DNA of 64,000 nt from Cocos nucifera. Lineage: Eukaryota > Streptophyta > Magnoliopsida > Arecales > Arecaceae. The stretch covers positions 339,001-403,000 of the forward strand of contig QRFJ01002466.1 of the NCBI GenBank assembly GCA_006176705.1, read 5' to 3'. Position numbers and translations under genes: made by a program. The notes under the pieces were generated by a model. The model ran no database searches. It saw only the letters and a list, made by a program, of their open reading frames with translations, and was not told the origin of the DNA. Each line of letters begins with the position of its first letter. The stretch's first letter is position 1. Below, in pieces: positions 9,651 to 21,750 of the stretch.

Positions 9651-11397
9651 CTAGATCCTAAAAAACATAAGTCTGACAAAGCTAACTCTAAAGATGAAAT
9701 CTGCTAGAACTACTAGAGTTAGAATCAAAATCGAAGATATCATGCAGAATATTGGGAGCAAGGCCATGAGAATAACTACGGCCACGTCTGCCTTGACCTT
9801 GAGAAGAGGAACTGGTATGAACAGGAATAGCACGAATGGAGGATGAGAAGGTTCGATAGCAAAGAAAGATGAGATCTGAGATAAGAGAATAAGTCTGATG
9901 GAGTCAAGCTGTCCCACTGCTCTCGATAGAGACTGTATGAGAGAACTAATCATAGTAGAGATAACATCACTGGATCCTCTGATCTCTTTCCTCAAAGACT
10001 CAATCTTCACCTCCAATGCATGACGAAGACTATCACGCTCAGCCGATAGAACAGAAATAAAAAAAATAAACTCTCTTGACTGAGGAAGTCTTAAAGCCAT
10101 CACCTATCTCTAAAGATTCAAAACTCTCTCAGTCAACCTTAGAACAGAATCCTCAAGCTCCTTAAATCAAGCAGACATGGCTGTAACAATCTAAAACACT
10201 ATAAAGATATGAGGAGCCATCGATAGATCAGGTAAGGGGTCAGACTGAGATCTCTCCCCCTGAGCAAATCCCAAAACATCCAAACTAGCAAACTGCTAAG
10301 ATAGGAGGGTAGTAACCTATTGTGAAATCGTCTGGAGCTGATCATCTGAAAGTCTAACAAGAGAGTGATCCAATCCACTCTCAAACTGAGGTATAGAAGA
10401 ATCTTTCCTCATAGGCTTTGAAGGTCCTGCCTCATGATCTGACACAAACTAAATATCTGGTGAAGCTCTCTGCTCACGAGGTGGAGAGGGAGGTCCCTCT
10501 TCTGGTCTTTCCTCCTCCTCCTTAACTCCTTTCGACCAACCACCATCACTTTTAGAGAAATCCATCCTATGCAGAGTGTGGCGAATAAAGGTATTAGTGT
10601 GTGATAGTCTAGTAATGGCCTCCCCCTCAAAACTATCTTCGAATATCCTAAATACCAAGGTGAGGGTGATACCATAAAGAAAGTGCACCTTAGATCTATT
10701 TAGGATCTCCCTCATGGCCTCAATCATAAGAACAGAAAGGTTTAGGAGGATCTTAGAGATCACATGGTATATGGTATAGATGTTCCTACCAAATAAAAGA
10801 TCATGTCTACCACTCCTAGGAACAAGTAACTTGGTAACTATGTGGTGTAAAAGCCTCATCTCCATAGAAAGAATTTTTTCTTCTAATTTATTTAAGCTTC
10901 CTGCAAATCCTCTTTCCAAAATAACTCTCAGTCCCTCTTCTTTGTTTGCCAATTCCATTCCAGTATATCCCTCACATGGCAAGTGCAAAATCTCTCCTAA
11001 ATGGACTGGGTCAAGTACAAATATCAACACCTTTTACAAGAGATCTTATTGTTCCATTGGAATAACTCAAATTTAGATAAAATTTTTTTACTAGATCAAT
11101 ATATGTACCTTTTTTTAGCTGACAATAAAATTTTCATTCCTGACTTTTAATTTTTGAGATAATAGTGAACCTTTCTCTCTTAAAAAATCTAAAATCTATA
11201 TTTTTTTGGGGTTCAACCTTGCGGTTAGAGATGAGTACCTTACTCGGGCTGAGAGGAGTTTGAGATAGAGCAGGGACTAGGCCAGGAGTAGGGGTTGAAG
11301 CTGGAGAAGATGCTAGTACCATTCTTTTCCTCCATTCTTCTTTCTCCAAGCTGCGAATAGATTTTCTTCTTTGCGATAACTTCATCTTGGGGGCCAT
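9651..11397 (-). pseudogene. Env-position ORF (putative plant transposon protein) of the nested Sirevirus
   Basis: It lies downstream of pol on the same strand, where Sireviruses may carry an envelope-like ORF. The frame starts MAPKMKLSQRRKSI at 11397, has a Pro/Ser-rich N-terminal segment to about 11230, then a conserved globular block to about 10440 with KKFYLNLSYSNGTIRS, EILHLPCEGYTGM and MEMRLLHHIVTKLL. An acidic/proline stretch and a helical, possibly coiled-coil C-terminal part (LRHALEVKIESLRKEI) follow to 9651. One stop (near 11134) and at least one frameshift interrupt it. The block matches the ORF at 42588-43746 in another Sirevirus and resembles what is annotated in plants as a putative plant transposon protein domain. 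Function is unknown; the env label rests on position only, and no convincing transmembrane segment stands out in the central block. Confidence 0.7.
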
Positions 11398-11988
11398 TAA
11401 GAGCAAGAGAACCTTGAATCCTACTCAAGAACCTTAAAGAGAGGTGAAATAAAAGAGATTTTTGAGAGGGAGAGGAGGAATTTGAAGAAGAGTAGTGGAT
11501 AGTTGGAGAAAGTGGGTTTTGGGACAAGAGTTTGCTCGGGATCTTGAAACCACCCAAAAATGAGAGAAAATGAAGAGGGCTTTGACTTCTTAAGGGCCGA
11601 TTGAAAGAGGAGAACACAATGGAAAGAGAGATTTTGAGGAGTTTTATTCGTTGAGGGAGAGGAGAGTAGGGTTGTTTTGGTTTGATTGAAGAAAAAAGGT
11701 CGGCTTGTTAGGCTTAATAATTTCCAAATAAACGAAGACATCCGATGGATTTGGACCAAATTACAAAAATGCCCTAGGGTCGGCCCTAGGGTCGACCCAT
11801 GGCACAGAAAATTCAATAAAACGATGAAAAATTTAGGAAAAATTTGAAACTTAAAGGGGAGAATTCCATTCATAAGATTGATTATAGAAGAGGTAGATTT
11901 GAGCTTTTAAAGATAGGAGAATGAGAAGTGATCTCAAGGTTTGGTTCAAAAAAATTTTGACAAAAAAAACTTGGAATCAAAATGATAC

Positions 11989-14900
11989 TTAAGCTGATGG
12001 ATCAAGAATTTTTAGTTCTCTTCTAATTTCATAAAATCTATCCTCATTTAAGGTCTTAGTAAAAATATCAGCTAATTTCTTTTAGTATGAATATAATCAA
12101 GAATTATATCATTATTTTGAACATGCTTTCTTATAAAATGATGCTTTATTTCAATATATTTTGACCTAGAGTATTGAATTAAATTTTTAGTTAAATTAAT
12201 AGCATTAGCATTATCACATCTTATGAAAGTTTTGTTAAGTTTGATGCCAAAGTCTTCAAGTTATTGCTTAATCCACAAGATTTGTGTGCAGCAAATTCTG
12301 GCTATAATATATTCGATCTCGAACAAAGATAATGCCACCAAATTTTGCTTCTTATTAAACCAAGAGATTAGGTTAACTCCTAAAAATTATTAAGTTTCAC
12401 TAATGTTTTTTCTATCTAATCTACATCCAGCAAAGTCAGCATCTAAGTATCCAATTAAGTCAATTAAAGAGTTCTTAAAAAATTATAATCCTAAGGTTTG
12501 AGTTTCTTTTAAATATTTAAGTATTCTTTTAACAACATTTAAGTGCTATTTTTTTAAATTAGATTGAAAATGAGCACATATACAAATACTAAATATGATA
12601 TCTGGTCTACTAGCAGTAAGATACAATAAGGATCTAATCATGCTTCTATAAAATTTTAAGTCAATATTTTTACCTCCTTCATCTTTGTCAAGCTTACATG
12701 ATGAGCTCATGGAGATACTGATTGCTTTTGAGCTCTCCATCCTAAATCTCTTTAGTAACTCTTTTATGTACTTGCTTTGGTTGATAGAGATCCCTTCCTT
12801 TATTTGTTTGATTTGAAGTTCGAGAAAAAATGTAAGTTTGCCTATCATGCTTATCTTGAACTCCTCCTATATGAGCTTAGTGAAATCTTGGCATAGAGTT
12901 TCATTAGTAGACCCAAATATGATATTATTGATATATATTTGTATTAGTAAGATATCATTTTGATTCCTTTTAATGAAAAGAGTAGTGTCAACATTCCCTC
13001 TTGAAAATCATTATTAAGCAAAAACTTACTAAGTCTTTCATACCATGCTCTAGATACTTATTTCAAACCATATAGTGCTTTATTTAATTTAAAAATATGG
13101 TTAGAAAAAGGCATGATTTTCAAAATCGGAAGATTGTTTTTCATATACCTTTTCAGCAATATATCATCTATTTAAAAAAGCACTTTTGACATCCATTTAA
13201 AATAATTTAAAGTTCATAAAGCAAGCATAAGCAAGTAAAAGTCTAATTGCTTCTAATCTAGCAATCGGTGTAAAGATTTCATTAAAATCAATTTTCTCTT
13301 CTTGATTACATCCCTTTGCAACCAATCTTGCTTTATTCCTAACTATATTTTTATTTTCATCTAATTTATTTCTATATACCCATTTTGTACCAATTATAGG
13401 ATGATTTTTAGGTCTTAATACTAAGGTCCATATATTATTTCTTTCGATTGATTAAGCTCTTTTTGTATTGCATTTATCCAATTATAATCTTTTCAGCCTC
13501 ATCTATGGTTTTAGATTCAAAATATGAAACAAATGCAAAGTAATTGTATACATCTCTAAGTGAAGAACGAGTTCTTATCCCATATGTAGGATCACCAATA
13601 ATTAATTTTTTGGAATGATTGTGGTCATACCTCCATTCTCTTGGTAGATCATTTGTACCTTGAGGTTGTCTTTATTGTTCTTCATCTTTATCCTCTTGTT
13701 TGTTCTCATGTTCTTCTTCATTTTGAATTATTGAGTTCTTTAGGGTGAGCTCATTCATCCCTTCTATAATAAGACCTACATTATCAATACCTTCACTCTT
13801 TCTTGATGGAAGATTATTAGTCTCATCAAATACAACATGTATTGACTCCTCTACTAATAAAATTTTTTTTATTGAAAACTCTAAAAGTTTTACTAAAAGA
13901 TGAATATCCAAAAAGGATAGCTTCATTAGATTTTGTATCAGAATTTTCTAATCTTTCTTTACCATTGTTCAAAACAAAATATCGGCAATCAAAAATATGA
14001 AAATATGCAATGTTTGATTTTCTTTCTTTCCAAAGCTCTTAGGATATTTTCTTTAAAATTGGTCTAATTAGGGTATGATTTAAAATGCAACACGCCATGT
14101 TAATTAGTTTCGCCCAAAAATATCTTAGGAGGTTACTTTCATATAGCATGGTACGGACCATTTCTTCAAGGGTTCTATTTTTTTTTCTACTACCCCATTT
14201 TGTTGAGGTATCCTAGGTGCTGAAAAATTATGGTCTATATCTTTTTCATCATAAAATTTTTTAAAATCTTAGTTTTCAAATTTAGTTCCATGATTACTTT
14301 GAATACTTTAAATTAAAAATTCTTTTTCATTTATAACTTTTTGATAAAACTTTGAGAAAATATGAAAAGTTCTATCTTTATGTGCCAAAAAGAAAACTCA
14401 TATGAAACATGAAAAATCATTGATAATTACAAAACTATATCATTAGCCATCTAAGCTTGTAGTTCTTATAGGTCCAAATAAATCTATGTGTAATAATTTC
14501 GATGGCCTAGAAGTTAAAATAATATTTTTAGATTTAAATGAAACTCTAGTTTGCTTACCTAATTGATATGCATTATAAATCTTATTTTTTTCAAAATTTA
14601 ATTTAGGTAAACCGATAACTAATTTCTTTTTAATAAGTTTAGAAAGAGAATACATGCTTATATGTACAAGTCTATGGTGCTAAAGCCAACTAGTCTTATT
14701 AATTTTGGCATTCATGACTACTAGATATTGCATGTTTATCACGAAAAGATCTTTTAAATCTATCATATAAATATTACCATATCTATGTCCAACAAATTTA
14801 ATGCCATCATCATTGAGACTAGTTACAATACACAATGAAAATTCAAAAATGATTTTGTACCTTTTGTTACAAAATTGACTAATATTTAGGAGATTATGCT

Positions 14901-15450
14901 TAAGACCATCTGCTAATAAAATATTTTTAATATATTTGGAGAGAGTGATACTAATGTTACCTATAATGATGATTTTTTTTTTACCATTATCTTTAAAGGT
15001 AACCATCCCTCCATTTTTAGCATCAAGTGTGATGAATTGAAACTCATCACCGATCATGTATCTTGAGCATCTGCTATCAAGATACTATTTTTGATTTGTT
15101 TCTTAGGATGCAAGATACACCTACATACAAAATCAAGTCTTTACTTTAGGTACCCAAGTTTTCTTGGATCCTTTATGGTTAGTCATAATGATTCTTTTTG
15201 GAACCCATATTTTCTTCACATTTAAGTTTTCAGTTTTACTAGAAAAATATGTATAGAATTTATGTCCTACTTTTTCATGTTTAAAGTAAGTAATACTTTG
15301 AAACTTATTGCTTGATAAATTCATAAAAATATTTTTCAAAATTTTTTTATTTCTTTAAAGGATTGTAGCCAAGATCGGTTTTGTTATAAATTACCTTTTG
15401 ATTTTTAAGAATCATTTATAATTTGTTTGAGCTCAAAGTAAATTTTTCTA
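11989..15450 (-). pseudogene. Copia pol (protease, integrase, RT, RNase H) of the nested Sirevirus
   Basis: Reading the minus strand, protease and pre-integrase text occurs at 15340-14680 (WVPKRIIMTNHKGSKKTWVP, then GDEFQFITLDAKNGGMVTF). The integrase core follows (KLNFEKNKIYNAYQLGKQTR, LLHIDLFGPIRTTSLDG), then RT at about 13600-12870 and RNase H from about 12850 to a stop at 11989. The RT active-site box at 12924-12935 reads YINN instead of YIDD, so both catalytic aspartates are asparagine. RNase H text includes IGKLTFFLELQIKQIKEG and SRPDIIFSICICAHFQSN. Numerous stops and shifts are present; this copy cannot be autonomous. Confidence 0.9.
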
Positions 15451-16664
15451 CCATTGGTTTTAACTTTGCAATTTCATTTTTCAAGCTCAGATTTTTTTGA
15501 GTTAAAGCAAGTTTTTCATTTGAAATGATTTTATTTTTCTTATTAAGGATTGATTCTTTAACTTTAGTTTCTTATTTTTAATCCTTAATTTCTTTAAATC
15601 ATATACTAAATCATAGAAAGCTTCTTGAAGTTCTTCAAAAATAAAGTCATTGGAAATTTTAGCATTACCTCATTTTCATGTGCCATAAGGCATAAGTTGG
15701 CTTGTTCATGAGACTCTTCTTCTTCGAAGCTCAAGTCATCACTATCACTCTATGTAGCCACCATAGTCTTTTTCTTGAATTTCTTGAGAGCCTTCTTGAG
15801 TTGTAGACATTCGGACCTAAAATGCTCTAGTTTCTTATATGCGTAGCATATAAGAGGCTGCTCCTTATCCTTCTTCTTACTATGCTCCTCTTTTGTAGAT
15901 GGCCTCTTTCTCATCCCTTATTTTTTTCTTTAAAAATCTCTTAAACTTTCTAGTGATGAGGGTCAATTCTTCATCTTATTCTTCATTTTCTGTTTCATCG
16001 AAATCTTCATCTAGTTGAGTAGTGGATTTAAAGATGATTGTCTTCTTCTTCTTGACATCTTCTTCTTGATGTTACTTCATGCTTAGCTTGTGTGTCATAA
16101 GTAATCCTAAAAGCTCCTCTAAAGGCAATATGTTCAGATCTTTAGCTTCTTAAATCATGGTAACCTTGGCTTCCTATGTTCTTGGTAAAGACCTAAGTAT
16201 CTTCCTTATAATATCACTACTAGAATAAGACTTGCCAAGACTCTTTAGACCATTTATAATGTCCGTAAATCTAACAAACATTTTAGTTATTGATTAATCA
16301 TGCTCCATTTTAAAAAGTTTATATTTATGTACAAGCATGTTAATTTTTGGCTCTTTGACTTAGTTAATGCCTTCATGTGTTACTTCTAATCTATTCCATA
16401 TTTTCTTAACTGACATGCATGTTGAAATATGATTAAATTCATTAGCATCTAAAGCATAATATAAAATATTCATGGCTTTAGCATTGAGCTAAGCCATTTT
16501 CTTATCAACCTCATTCCATTCTCTTTCGGATTTGGTTGATTCTATACCATCAATTAATTTAATGAGAGTATATGGTCTATTGACTATGATACTCCACGTA
16601 TCATAGTCAATTGTTTGAATGAAAATTCTCATTCGAACTTTTCAATAGGTATAGTTTGATCCAT
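15451..16664 (-). pseudogene. Copia gag of the nested Sirevirus
   Basis: The likely start ATG at 16664 begins MDQTIPIEKFE and is followed by decayed gag text (TKSEREWNEVDKKMA, MLVHKYKLFKMEHD). A zinc knuckle near 15880-15836 reads CYAYKKLEHFRSEC, so the second Cys of CX2CX4HX4C is Tyr. Downstream are KKTMVAT and an acidic SDSDD stretch, homologous to the outer element's gag, then a Lys/Leu-rich helical region. Frames are broken in several places. Confidence 0.8.
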
Positions 16665-16774
16665 TAAAAAGTGAAGGTCGGTTTGTGGACTGCCCCTCGG
16701 CTAGTAAGATATCGACTTAGATTGCTATAGATCTTTGGTTCTTGATGATTAAATCAAAATAGGATTAGAGCACC

Positions 16775-16787
16775 GGCTCTGATACCA
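16775..16787 (-). other. Primer binding site (initiator Met tRNA) of the nested Sirevirus
   Basis: The minus strand reads TGGTATCAGAGCC, a perfect match to the plant consensus, separated from the LTR end at 16790 by AG. Confidence 0.93.
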
Positions 16788-16789
16788 CT

Positions 16790-18104
16790 TGTTGCCCAGC
16801 TATGCAATTCAAGAGGGAGAGATGAATTAGATTTTTAAAATTTTAAAGATGATTTGGTATTACAAAGATTAAGTGATGATAAGCAAGTGATATGTAGTGG
16901 ATGATTTAAGTAAAGTGAAGAAGTGAGCAGCAAGAAAATAAAGAAATAAGAAGATGAAGATAGAAGCAAATAAGTACACTATAAATAAATAAGATTTATA
17001 GTGGTTCGATACCAACCTTACACCACATCCACTCCCCAAGCTTCTACTTAAAAATTTAAATCCACTAACTATATTTAAATTGAATACAATGTCGAAAACC
17101 TTCGATCCTAGCTATCTCAAGCTAGAAAACTTATTTTTTAGGTACAAGCCAATCCAATATAATCCAATTCAAGATTCGGATTAATCTTCGTAAGTTTTGG
17201 AATCCTTCCAAAACTTAAAATTGAGATAAAAATAGAGTATAAGAGTTAATGACAAAGAAATATAAGTTTAGCTCTTTTAATGAGCAAATAAAATTTTAAA
17301 ATACTTTACATAACTAAGAAAGAAGCTTTTCTGATTTTTTTCAAAGTTGTTGAAGACTTGAATGAGCTTTTGAGGGATTGATGAATTTGAAATGAATATT
17401 TTTTCGCTTGAAGAGGGCTTCTTTTTTTTGAACTGAAATGAATGCTTGATTTCTCTTATGGTTTTCCTTCTTTTGAAAGTCTTTTATATCTTCAATAGGT
17501 GCTGGAGAAAAATCTGGATAGGTTTGTAGCTATTGGAGAGCTTTAAATATACATTAAATATGGTTAAAATGGACTAAAAAACTAGCCATTGTGAAGTTTT
17601 TCCATCATTGGAGACGACCCTAGGGTCAACCTCTATGGCATAGAATAAAAAAATCTATGTTTTATATTTTTGGCCGATAGAATAGTAGAAGTAGACCCTG
17701 AGGTCGACCCCTAGCATAGGGGTTGCCAGGGTTTGACCTCAGGATTGTCTCCTTTGGGCGTGTCGGCCAAAAAATAGCATGCCATTGAGACCCTTTTGAT
17801 AAGGATCAACCTAGGGGTCAATCCTTTTTTTAAAACTTATTTTTCTTTCAATTTATACATCCAAAATTCATAAAACTACCTCCAATAAATTAAAAATCTT
17901 CTATTCTTGCTCTTAAGGCTTTCAAAATAGATTTTCTTGATCTCTAACTTTGTAAAATTATAATTTTGCCCCTCATCACTTTTTCTTAATAAACTTAATT
18001 TTTCTTATTGAACCTAAAATATATAATTAATCTTTTTCCAAACTAAAATTATTAGTATCTTTTTAAATATTTTATAATAATCAAAATTAATTCTTAAAGT
18101 AATA
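16790..18104 (-). repeat. 5' LTR of the nested Sirevirus
   Basis: Homologous to 7610-8913. Its right end reads AGTAATA where the other copy has AGCAACA, so the terminal CA has drifted; the flanking AGAAG duplication fixes the boundary. Confidence 0.9.
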
Positions 18105-18109
18105 AGAAG

Positions 18110-18919
18110 AAAGCCATGATAGCCACTTAAAGTGATAGTGAAGACTCAAGCTCTGAAGAAGAAATGTAAGAAGCAGCAAATCTATTCTCATAGCACATGA
18201 GGAGGAGGTAACATCTGAAACTAAGCTTGACTTTACTTTTGATAAATTATAAGATGTATTTTTTGATTTTTTAGATGAATTCAAAAATCTTCACTTGAAA
18301 AATAAGAAACTTAAAAGATGTAATCATGCTTTGATTAAAGAAAAGAAAGATTATTTGAAAGAAAAGAATCATTATTTAAGAAAATTCAAGATTTGAAGAA
18401 AGAGATGGAAAAACTTAAATTCATTGTTGAAAAATTTACTTTTGGCTCCAAAAAACTACAATTAATTTTAAACAATCAAAGAGTTTTTTTAGTAAAGTTG
18501 GACTTGGTTTTAACCCCCATAAGAAATAAAAACTTTTGATTTTTTTTTATCAAATCTTTATTAATTACATCTCAAAATATTACTTGTTTTTAATATGGCA
18601 AGCTTGGATATAAAGCTTATTTTTGTGACTTTAAAAAATTAAATAATAATAAAGTTAAAAAGCTTTAGATTTCAAAAGAAACCATTATGACTAATCTTAA
18701 AGGATCTTAGAGAGTTTGGATATCTAAAATTATAACATAGTCTTCTTTTGTAGGTATATCTTGTAAACAAAAGAAGAAAAAAAGATGGTACCTTAATAGT
18801 GGTCGCTCAAGATACATGACGGGTGATAGATGACAATTTATCACCCTTAAAGAAAAAGAATGAGAAATGGTAACCTTTGGCGATAATGGCAAAAAATATA
18901 TTATTAGAATTGATAATAT
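18110..18919 (+). pseudogene. Outer Sirevirus gag 3' part and protease
   Basis: This continues the gag interrupted at 7604: KKAMIAT, SDSEDSSSEEE, then a helical Lys/Leu-rich section. At about 18690-18900 it reads TMTNLKGS, RVWISK, YLNSGRSRYMTG, FITLKEKE and MVTFGDNGKKYI, which corresponds to the Sirevirus protease/pre-integrase region. The active-site triad, normally DSG, is NSG here (18795-18803), again a G-to-A change. The frame is cut at 18920-18922 by the MITE and resumes at 31199. Confidence 0.75.
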
Positions 18920-19032
18920 TTAGGTTATATTTGGTAGCTAGCAATCTATCCAGATTGCTGATAATTTAAAAGAGTTTCACCAGATTATCATATTTAGTAT
19001 ACTTTTTAAGTTAATAATCCAGATTGCCAGAT

Positions 19033-21735
19033 TGTTGAAAATGTGTCTCAAAACCAATCATTAATTTATTGATGGTTGGACTATATATTTATAATTATAT
19101 ATAAATTATAAATTAATAAAAATTATTTTAATATTTTTCATCATAAATTCTATTATCTTCTAATGAACTCATGTGTTTTGATGAAGTCCTTAGGACTATC
19201 TAGATTTGATAAAGAAGGATTTATCATTTAGTCCTTAAATTATTCATGATCAAATGATACGTTGTTACTAAGGACGATAATATTTATCGAGTATAGATTG
19301 TTGTATGCCATATAGGTTAGTTATCCTTATAACCAAGGAGTGTTGAGACACTGGTATGGCATGCAAGTGAGATGTATGGGTACATCTACACTGAACGTGA
19401 CCAACTTCGGAGCTTTTCTCCTATCAAGATTAGCTTCGATGGAATATGGATATAAGTGTTCCTCTAATCTGAGATCACCATGGTAACTTTCAAGCAACTA
19501 ACTATACTTTAATGCTGGACTATCTAAATTTTTAATTCAGTGATGAAAGATTTTTGGGCATAGTCAAGTACTTGAGGAGTCGGTGCGTGTATCAAGATGG
19601 GATTGACCACTCCTATTTTTAGGAGCTATATTCAATTATGTTTTAATTTAGCAAAACCTTAGTCAGAGTAGTCTTAGTGAGGAGTCACGAAACTAATTGC
19701 TTTGAGACATGACATGGATGTATTTACTAGGGCTGACAGTCTAACCCTGAGTCATCATTACATAGAGGTCATAGGGATGAATTATATGGTAACCATATTC
19801 CATAGTTCATCGATATTGCATTATGATAAATTTGAACTATTCAGATGTTGGGTACCATTGCTAGATGGTCACATCAATTAATACAAAAAATCAGTTTTTG
19901 TGCTACCGACTTAAGATTCGAACCTATGGGGTCACACCTAAAACTCTGAGTCTCACTCATCTGAGACTCTCTGATCAAGAGTCTCATTGGTCTGGGACTC
20001 TATGATCATGAGTTCCATTCGTTTGGGACACTGGATTCAAGAGTCCCACTGAATTGAGACTCTTTGAGAGTTTCATAGTGATGAAACTCTATCATCCAGA
20101 CTCCCATCCGATTAGGACTCTATATTGAAGGATTAATTAGTAATTTGATTATTGATTAGCTTAATTTGATTGAGCGATGAGGATTTGATCAGGTTTGATC
20201 AAATTAGATTCAATTGGGTTTGACCTGATTAGGTCATGAGTTGACCTAATCGCTATGGAAGATTTGATCCTGATTTGATCAGAAGCTAGACCAAATTAAT
20301 TTTTAATTTAATTAAGAATTAAATAGGTTGGATTAAACCTAATTTGATTGAATTTAATTTGGTCTAGTTGATTTTGAATTAATTTGGTTTGGTTGAAACC
20401 AACTTAGATTAATTCAAACCCTGTTTGAATTCAAACCTCCCCATGCGCCACCTCATGTTTGACTTTTCTAAGTTGCCCATGCCTACTTTTATTATTTTAT
20501 GTAAGTTTCTCTCATGAAGAGAAGAAATTTGTGCCCCCTTTCTTTCTCCCTTTGACCTGGTCAAGTGTTGGACCAGTTCAATCTTTTTTGAATTTTGAAT
20601 TCATAGAGGTTGGTTTGGTTAAAACCTCTCTCTTCCTCTTATCCTTATCTCCAAGCCCTTCTCTCTTTTTGGTCACCATTTTTTTCTAAAAAATGAGTGT
20701 GCACGTAGAAGGAAAGTCCTATGTGTGAAATAGATGGTATGGGCATTGGAATTGGATAGGCTTGCATTTGAATTGAAATACTAGAAGTTGGTTGAAACTA
20801 GTTCAACCAATCTTAACCTATCCACTCCATACAGAATTTCTACTTATTTTTCATGCAATAAATTATGAGGATTTTTGTGCATGAAGCTAGAGGGTTACCA
20901 TTCCATGGTAAAATTTTGAAAGTGATTGGGCTTTGGTTTTGGGTGAAAAAATCCTAGAGTGAAGGTGAGTAGGGTCCAATAGCACTTTATTTTTTCTTCA
21001 TGCCTCTATTCTCTTCTGATTTTTGTCTCTAAGGACACCTAATTTTTAGATATGATCTAAATAGAGTTTATAGATTTAAAAGTCATCTTTCTATAAAAAC
21101 TCATTTCATAAAAAAATTCTACACAAAGAGGGTGTGAGAGGGTTTTTAGTGCATCAGGATTTTTGGACTGAGTGAAATCCAAGATTTGAGAATCTAGGTT
21201 CGGGTGGTGAGATCGAGTGCTGTGAGCATCGAATCACCACCAAACTTTGTACATCATCTCATTATCCTCCAAAGAATGAGTTTTAATTTTTCTAGAGCAT
21301 CCAAAAAAATAGAAAATGGATGATCGATCAGATCGATCGTGATTAGCCATCGAAGGCCCCATTGAGGAGCTAGCACTCTAGTGGGGTTGATCGAAATCAG
21401 GAGCTCCATGTGGACCAACCATAGAGGTTGGACATCTATACGGCTATGGTGCAACACTAGAGCATTATCCGATAGATTCAGATTATGGTGATCAGCTATC
21501 TGCAAAAAGGTATTATGTTCTGAATACATAGATGTAGTAAATAGTTTGCTACATAGTTTTATTTTCAGATATATATGAATGCATGCATATTATGTTTAGA
21601 TTCTTAGTATAGAATTTAATATTCTTATATGATCAGTAGGTAATTAATTAGATTAATTATTTTTTTCACTATATCTTTGCTATTTTCAAAAAATTTTTCG
21701 AAAGTAGCATTGCAAACCCTGCACTGCATCCTTCA
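19033..21735 (+). repeat. 5' LTR of the long-LTR copia
   Basis: About 2.7 kb, starting TGTTGAAAATGTG and ending CATCCTTCA just before the primer site. It aligns throughout with 27451-30213. It contains a run of short imperfect repeats around GGACTCT (19960-20120). Confidence 0.92.
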
Positions 21736-21737
21736 AA

Positions 21738-21750
21738 TGGTATTAGAGTC
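21738..21750 (+). other. Primer binding site of the long-LTR copia
   Basis: TGGTATTAGAGTC, two bases after the LTR end; it is the initiator-Met-type consensus with a C-to-T change. Confidence 0.85.

Larger units (their letters stand above)
7610..18104 (-). mobile_element. Complete minus-strand Sirevirus-type copia element with LTRs, TSD and an env-position ORF
   Basis: The left LTR (7610-8913) and right LTR (16790-18104) are clearly homologous and begin TGTTGCC. The left copy ends GCAACA; the right copy's matching end has drifted to GTAATA. Both outer flanks carry AGAAG (7605-7609 and 18105-18109), a perfect 5-bp target site duplication in the middle of the outer element's gag. On the minus strand the order is 5' LTR, primer site (16775-16787), gag, protease, integrase, RT, RNase H (pol ends at 11989), an extra ORF (11397-9651), polypurine tracts and 3' LTR. 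All frames carry stops or shifts. Confidence 0.93.

Noticed and set aside
11421..11873. A minus-strand 150-codon frame between pol and the env-position ORF
   Set aside because: No similarity recognised, and the related element at 43750-44100 has no matching frame; treated as spacer.
20459..20689. Plus-strand 76-codon hydrophobic frame in the copia 5' LTR
   Set aside because: It lies in LTR sequence and is not preserved in the second LTR copy.
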